8,253 nt of DNA from an uncultured Clostridia bacterium (lineage in GTDB: Bacteria > Bacillota > Clostridia > TANB77 > CAG-508): assembly GCA_948585895.1 (NCBI GenBank), contig CAPBNZ010000068.1, positions 1-8,253 on the forward strand, given 5' to 3'. The notes beneath the pieces were generated by a model. That model did not search any database, had not been told where the DNA came from, and worked only from the letters and a program-made list of their open reading frames with translations. This document shows positions 6,717-8,253 of the stretch, one piece after another (positions within the stretch are counted from its first letter, which is position 1; every line of letters begins with the position of its first letter). A program made the translations under genes and the position numbers.

Positions 6717-7968
6717 ATGGAAAGAATGGATAGAATACAAGATACAGTACAACTACTAAAGACTTATAATCAAAACCATGTTATAAAATTATTGAATCAA
6801 TTGAAAGGAAAACAAAGAGAAGAATTAATTGAACAGATAAATAAAATTGATTTCCACCAAATTATGGAGTTATATGATAGTACCAAAAAAGAGATTGAAA
6901 TAAGAGAAAATAAAATAGAGAATATAGCTTATTTAGATAAAGCAAAGTTATCAAAAGAAAAGATTGAAGAATTGGATGCCTTAGGAGAATGTGTTATTAG
7001 AAAGGGAGAATATGCGGTAGTTACTATGGCAGGAGGGCAAGGAAGTAGACTTCGGTCATAATGGACCCAAAGGAACATTTAAATTAGATGTATATGGAAA
7101 AGGGAAATACCTATTTGAAATATTAGTAGAAAATCTAAAAGAAGCCAATAAAAAATACGAAGCTATAATTCCTTGGTATATTATGACAAGTAAAGAAAAT
7201 CATGAAGAAACAGTAGCCTTTTTAGAAAAAAATAATTATTTTGGATATGATAAGAAAAGTATAACAATATTTACACAAAGTGAATTACCATTAGTAGATA
7301 CAGAAGGAAAGTTTTTAATTAGTAAAGAAAATAAAATAAAAGAAGCATCAGATGGAAATGGAGGAACCTATGCATCGCTAAGAAAGAGTGGATGTTTAGC
7401 CGAGATGAAAGAAAAGGGGATAAAATGGGTATTTATTGGAAGTGTAGATAATGTATTACTAAAAATGGTAGATTTAACATTACTTGGAATGGCTATCAAA
7501 CAAGAGGTACAAATTGCTTCTAAATCAGTAGTAAAAAACAATCCAGATGAAAGAGTAGGCGTATTTTGCAAAATGAATGGACATCCAAAAGTAATTGAAT
7601 ATACAGAATTACCACAAGAAATGGCACAAGAAATAGATGAAGATGGAGAATTAAAATATGGAGAGTCACATATTATGTGTAATTTATATACCATAGATGC
7701 AATTGAAAAAATCAGTAAAGAGCATCTAATGTATCATAGTGCATTCAAAAAAAATACATATGTAGACGAAAAAGGAAGAGAAATTATACCAAAAGAACCA
7801 AATTCTTATAAATTTGAATCGTTCATATTTGATGCTTTTGAATTTTTTGATGATATAGCTATCTTAAGAGGAAAAAGAGAAGATGACTTTGCACCGGTAA
7901 AAAATAGAGAGGGTGTAGATAGTCCAAAAACAGCAAAAGAATTATATGAAAAGTTTTGGAATCGATAA
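6717..7968 (+). CDS. UDP-N-acetylhexosamine pyrophosphorylase-like protein (UDPGP family), read through one +1 shift at CGG
   Basis: Predicted cytosolic nucleotidyltransferase making a UDP-sugar, probably UDP-GlcNAc or UDP-GalNAc, from UTP and the sugar 1-phosphate. It resembles eukaryotic UAP1/AGX more than bacterial GlmU. An N-terminal helical part (1 to about 90) precedes the nucleotide-binding loop MAGGQGSRLGHNGPKGTFKLD, then PWYIMTS, the DGNGGTYASL stretch, GSVDNVL with the metal-binding Asp, and GVFCKMNGHPKVIEYTEL. The frame breaks inside the catalytic loop: 6717-7052 and 7054-7968 join to 416 residues when the C at 7053 is skipped. Without the shift the product ends two codons later, with no active enzyme. 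The start may instead be the ATG at 6726, since GAGG at 6712-6715 is better spaced for it. The family is secure; the exact sugar is not known. Confidence 0.88.
7050..7056 (+). other. Putative +1 frameshift site 3 (CUU-CGG-U)
   Basis: The incoming frame reads AGA CTT CGG TCA TAA and stops. Omitting the C at 7053 gives AGA CTT GGT CAT AAT GGA CCC AAA, that is RLGHNGPK, restoring the essential glycine-rich loop with Gly113. A purine-rich AGGAGGG lies upstream at 7031-7037, but no equivalent is seen at the other two sites. Confidence 0.85.
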
Positions 7969-7969
7969 T

Positions 7970-8006
7970 ATCTTAGGGGCTTTGGACATTTTGTTCCATT
8001 TAAGAT
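7970..8006 (+). terminator. Weak hairpin after the pyrophosphorylase gene
   Basis: ATCTTA (7970-7975) and TAAGAT (8001-8006) can pair around an inner imperfect TGGA/TCCA hairpin. The following sequence is only moderately T-rich, so termination is uncertain. Confidence 0.3.
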
Positions 8007-8105
8007 TTATCCTCTTTTACAAGATAATGTATAGATAGGATTATTTCTCATTTTATGAATTTCGAAAGGAAATGTCTCTATAAGACGATAGAAAGGAAGA
8101 AAAAG

Positions 8106-8144
8106 ATGGAAGAATGTAAAGTTTGTAATTTATATAATTTGTAA
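8106..8144 (+). pseudogene. Truncated start of an unknown gene at a probable chimeric junction
   Basis: AAAGGA (8092-8097) is spaced eight bases before an ATG that opens MEECKVCN and stops after 12 codons. It looks like the true start of a following clostridial gene that has lost its body where the sequence changes to Bacteroides-like DNA. The junction would lie somewhere between about 8115 and 8155. It could also be a chance ORF. Confidence 0.35.
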
Positions 8145-8155
8145 TTAAAATAAGA

Positions 8156-8253
8156 ATGGATAAAAACACCATCACAGGTCTCGTTCTGATAGGTATATTA
8201 TTGGTAGGATTCAGTTTTTTGAGCCGTCCAAGCGAGGAACAGATAGCTGCGCA
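8156..8253 (+). CDS. yidC: YidC membrane insertase, N-terminal fragment, Bacteroides-like
   Basis: The first 32 codons of an ORF that runs off the window. It begins MDKNTITGLVLIGILLVGFS and continues with LSRPSEEQIAA. This is how I recall the conserved N-terminus of Bacteroides YidC, the inner-membrane insertase working with SecYEG: a first membrane helix, then the start of the periplasmic domain. There is no Shine-Dalgarno sequence upstream, as is usual in Bacteroidota but unlike every other gene here. The last ~35 bases are also visibly more GC-rich. Spore-forming Clostridia have a different, shorter YidC/SpoIIIJ. It most likely belongs to another organism joined by assembly or library chimerism. 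Confidence 0.75.
   Translation, partial: MDKNTITGLVLIGILLVGFSFLSRPSEEQIAA

Noticed and set aside
646..7053. Simple CGG reassignment to another amino acid, as in some low-GC lineages
   Set aside because: Changing the meaning of CGG leaves the reading frame broken at all three sites; the downstream homology lies in the +1 frame.
646..7053. Random sequencing errors or pseudogene decay
   Set aside because: Not excluded, but three independent events of the same kind (insertion, base C, at a codon boundary, before GG) and no other lesions make this less likely. None is in a homopolymer run.
1..8253. CRISPR array, tRNA, rRNA or insertion sequence
   Set aside because: No regularly spaced direct repeats, cloverleaf-type sequence, rRNA signature or transposase-like ORF was seen by eye.

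Overview
The window is strongly AT-rich and carries endospore genes: a GerA-family germinant receptor subunit, the coat ATPase SpoIVA, and candidate sigma-E-like and sigma-G-like promoters. With AGGAGG-type ribosome binding sites and U-tailed terminators, this points to an uncultured, low-GC, spore-forming Clostridia relative, probably from a gut metagenome. The last ~100-150 bases look like Bacteroides DNA (the start of yidC), so the right end is probably a chimeric contig end.

Layout. Positions 55-1751 (minus): a GerA-family subunit in three reading frames, joined by two +1 shifts, with its own terminator and a sigma-G-like promoter. Positions 1908-3032 (plus): a membrane-anchored transglutaminase-like protein followed by a perfect terminator. 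Positions 3151-4856 (plus): an ECF sigma factor overlapping its presumed membrane anti-sigma factor (DUF4179 type). Positions 5068-6546 (minus): spoIVA, convergent with the anti-sigma gene. Positions 6717-7968 (plus): a eukaryote-like UDP-N-acetylhexosamine pyrophosphorylase of the UDPGP family, divergent from spoIVA and also split by one +1 shift. Positions 8106 onward: a truncated ORF start running into yidC of another organism.

The main observation concerns the three frame breaks. Each is one extra C directly before a GGN glycine codon that falls at a conserved family position. In the incoming frame each therefore reads as codon CGG: UCU-CGG-C, CCA-CGG-A and CUU-CGG-U. I searched the sense strands of all six main genes (about 2,400 codons) for CGG. 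I found 14 occurrences: 11 out of frame and exactly 3 in frame, and those 3 are the three frame breaks. CGU, CGA and CGC are all used as ordinary arginine codons. The simplest reading is that CGG is not decoded normally in this organism (lost or unassigned) and acts as a +1 frameshift signal, with the ribosome skipping the C and reading GGN as glycine. CUU-CGG-U resembles the yeast Ty1 site CUU-AGG-C. Sequencing error or gene decay remain alternatives, but they do not explain why the three breaks are identical in kind.

The genes otherwise look like independent units: late sporulation and germination (gerA-type, spoIVA), an envelope-stress-type sigma/anti-sigma pair, and sugar-nucleotide synthesis for envelope or spore polymers.
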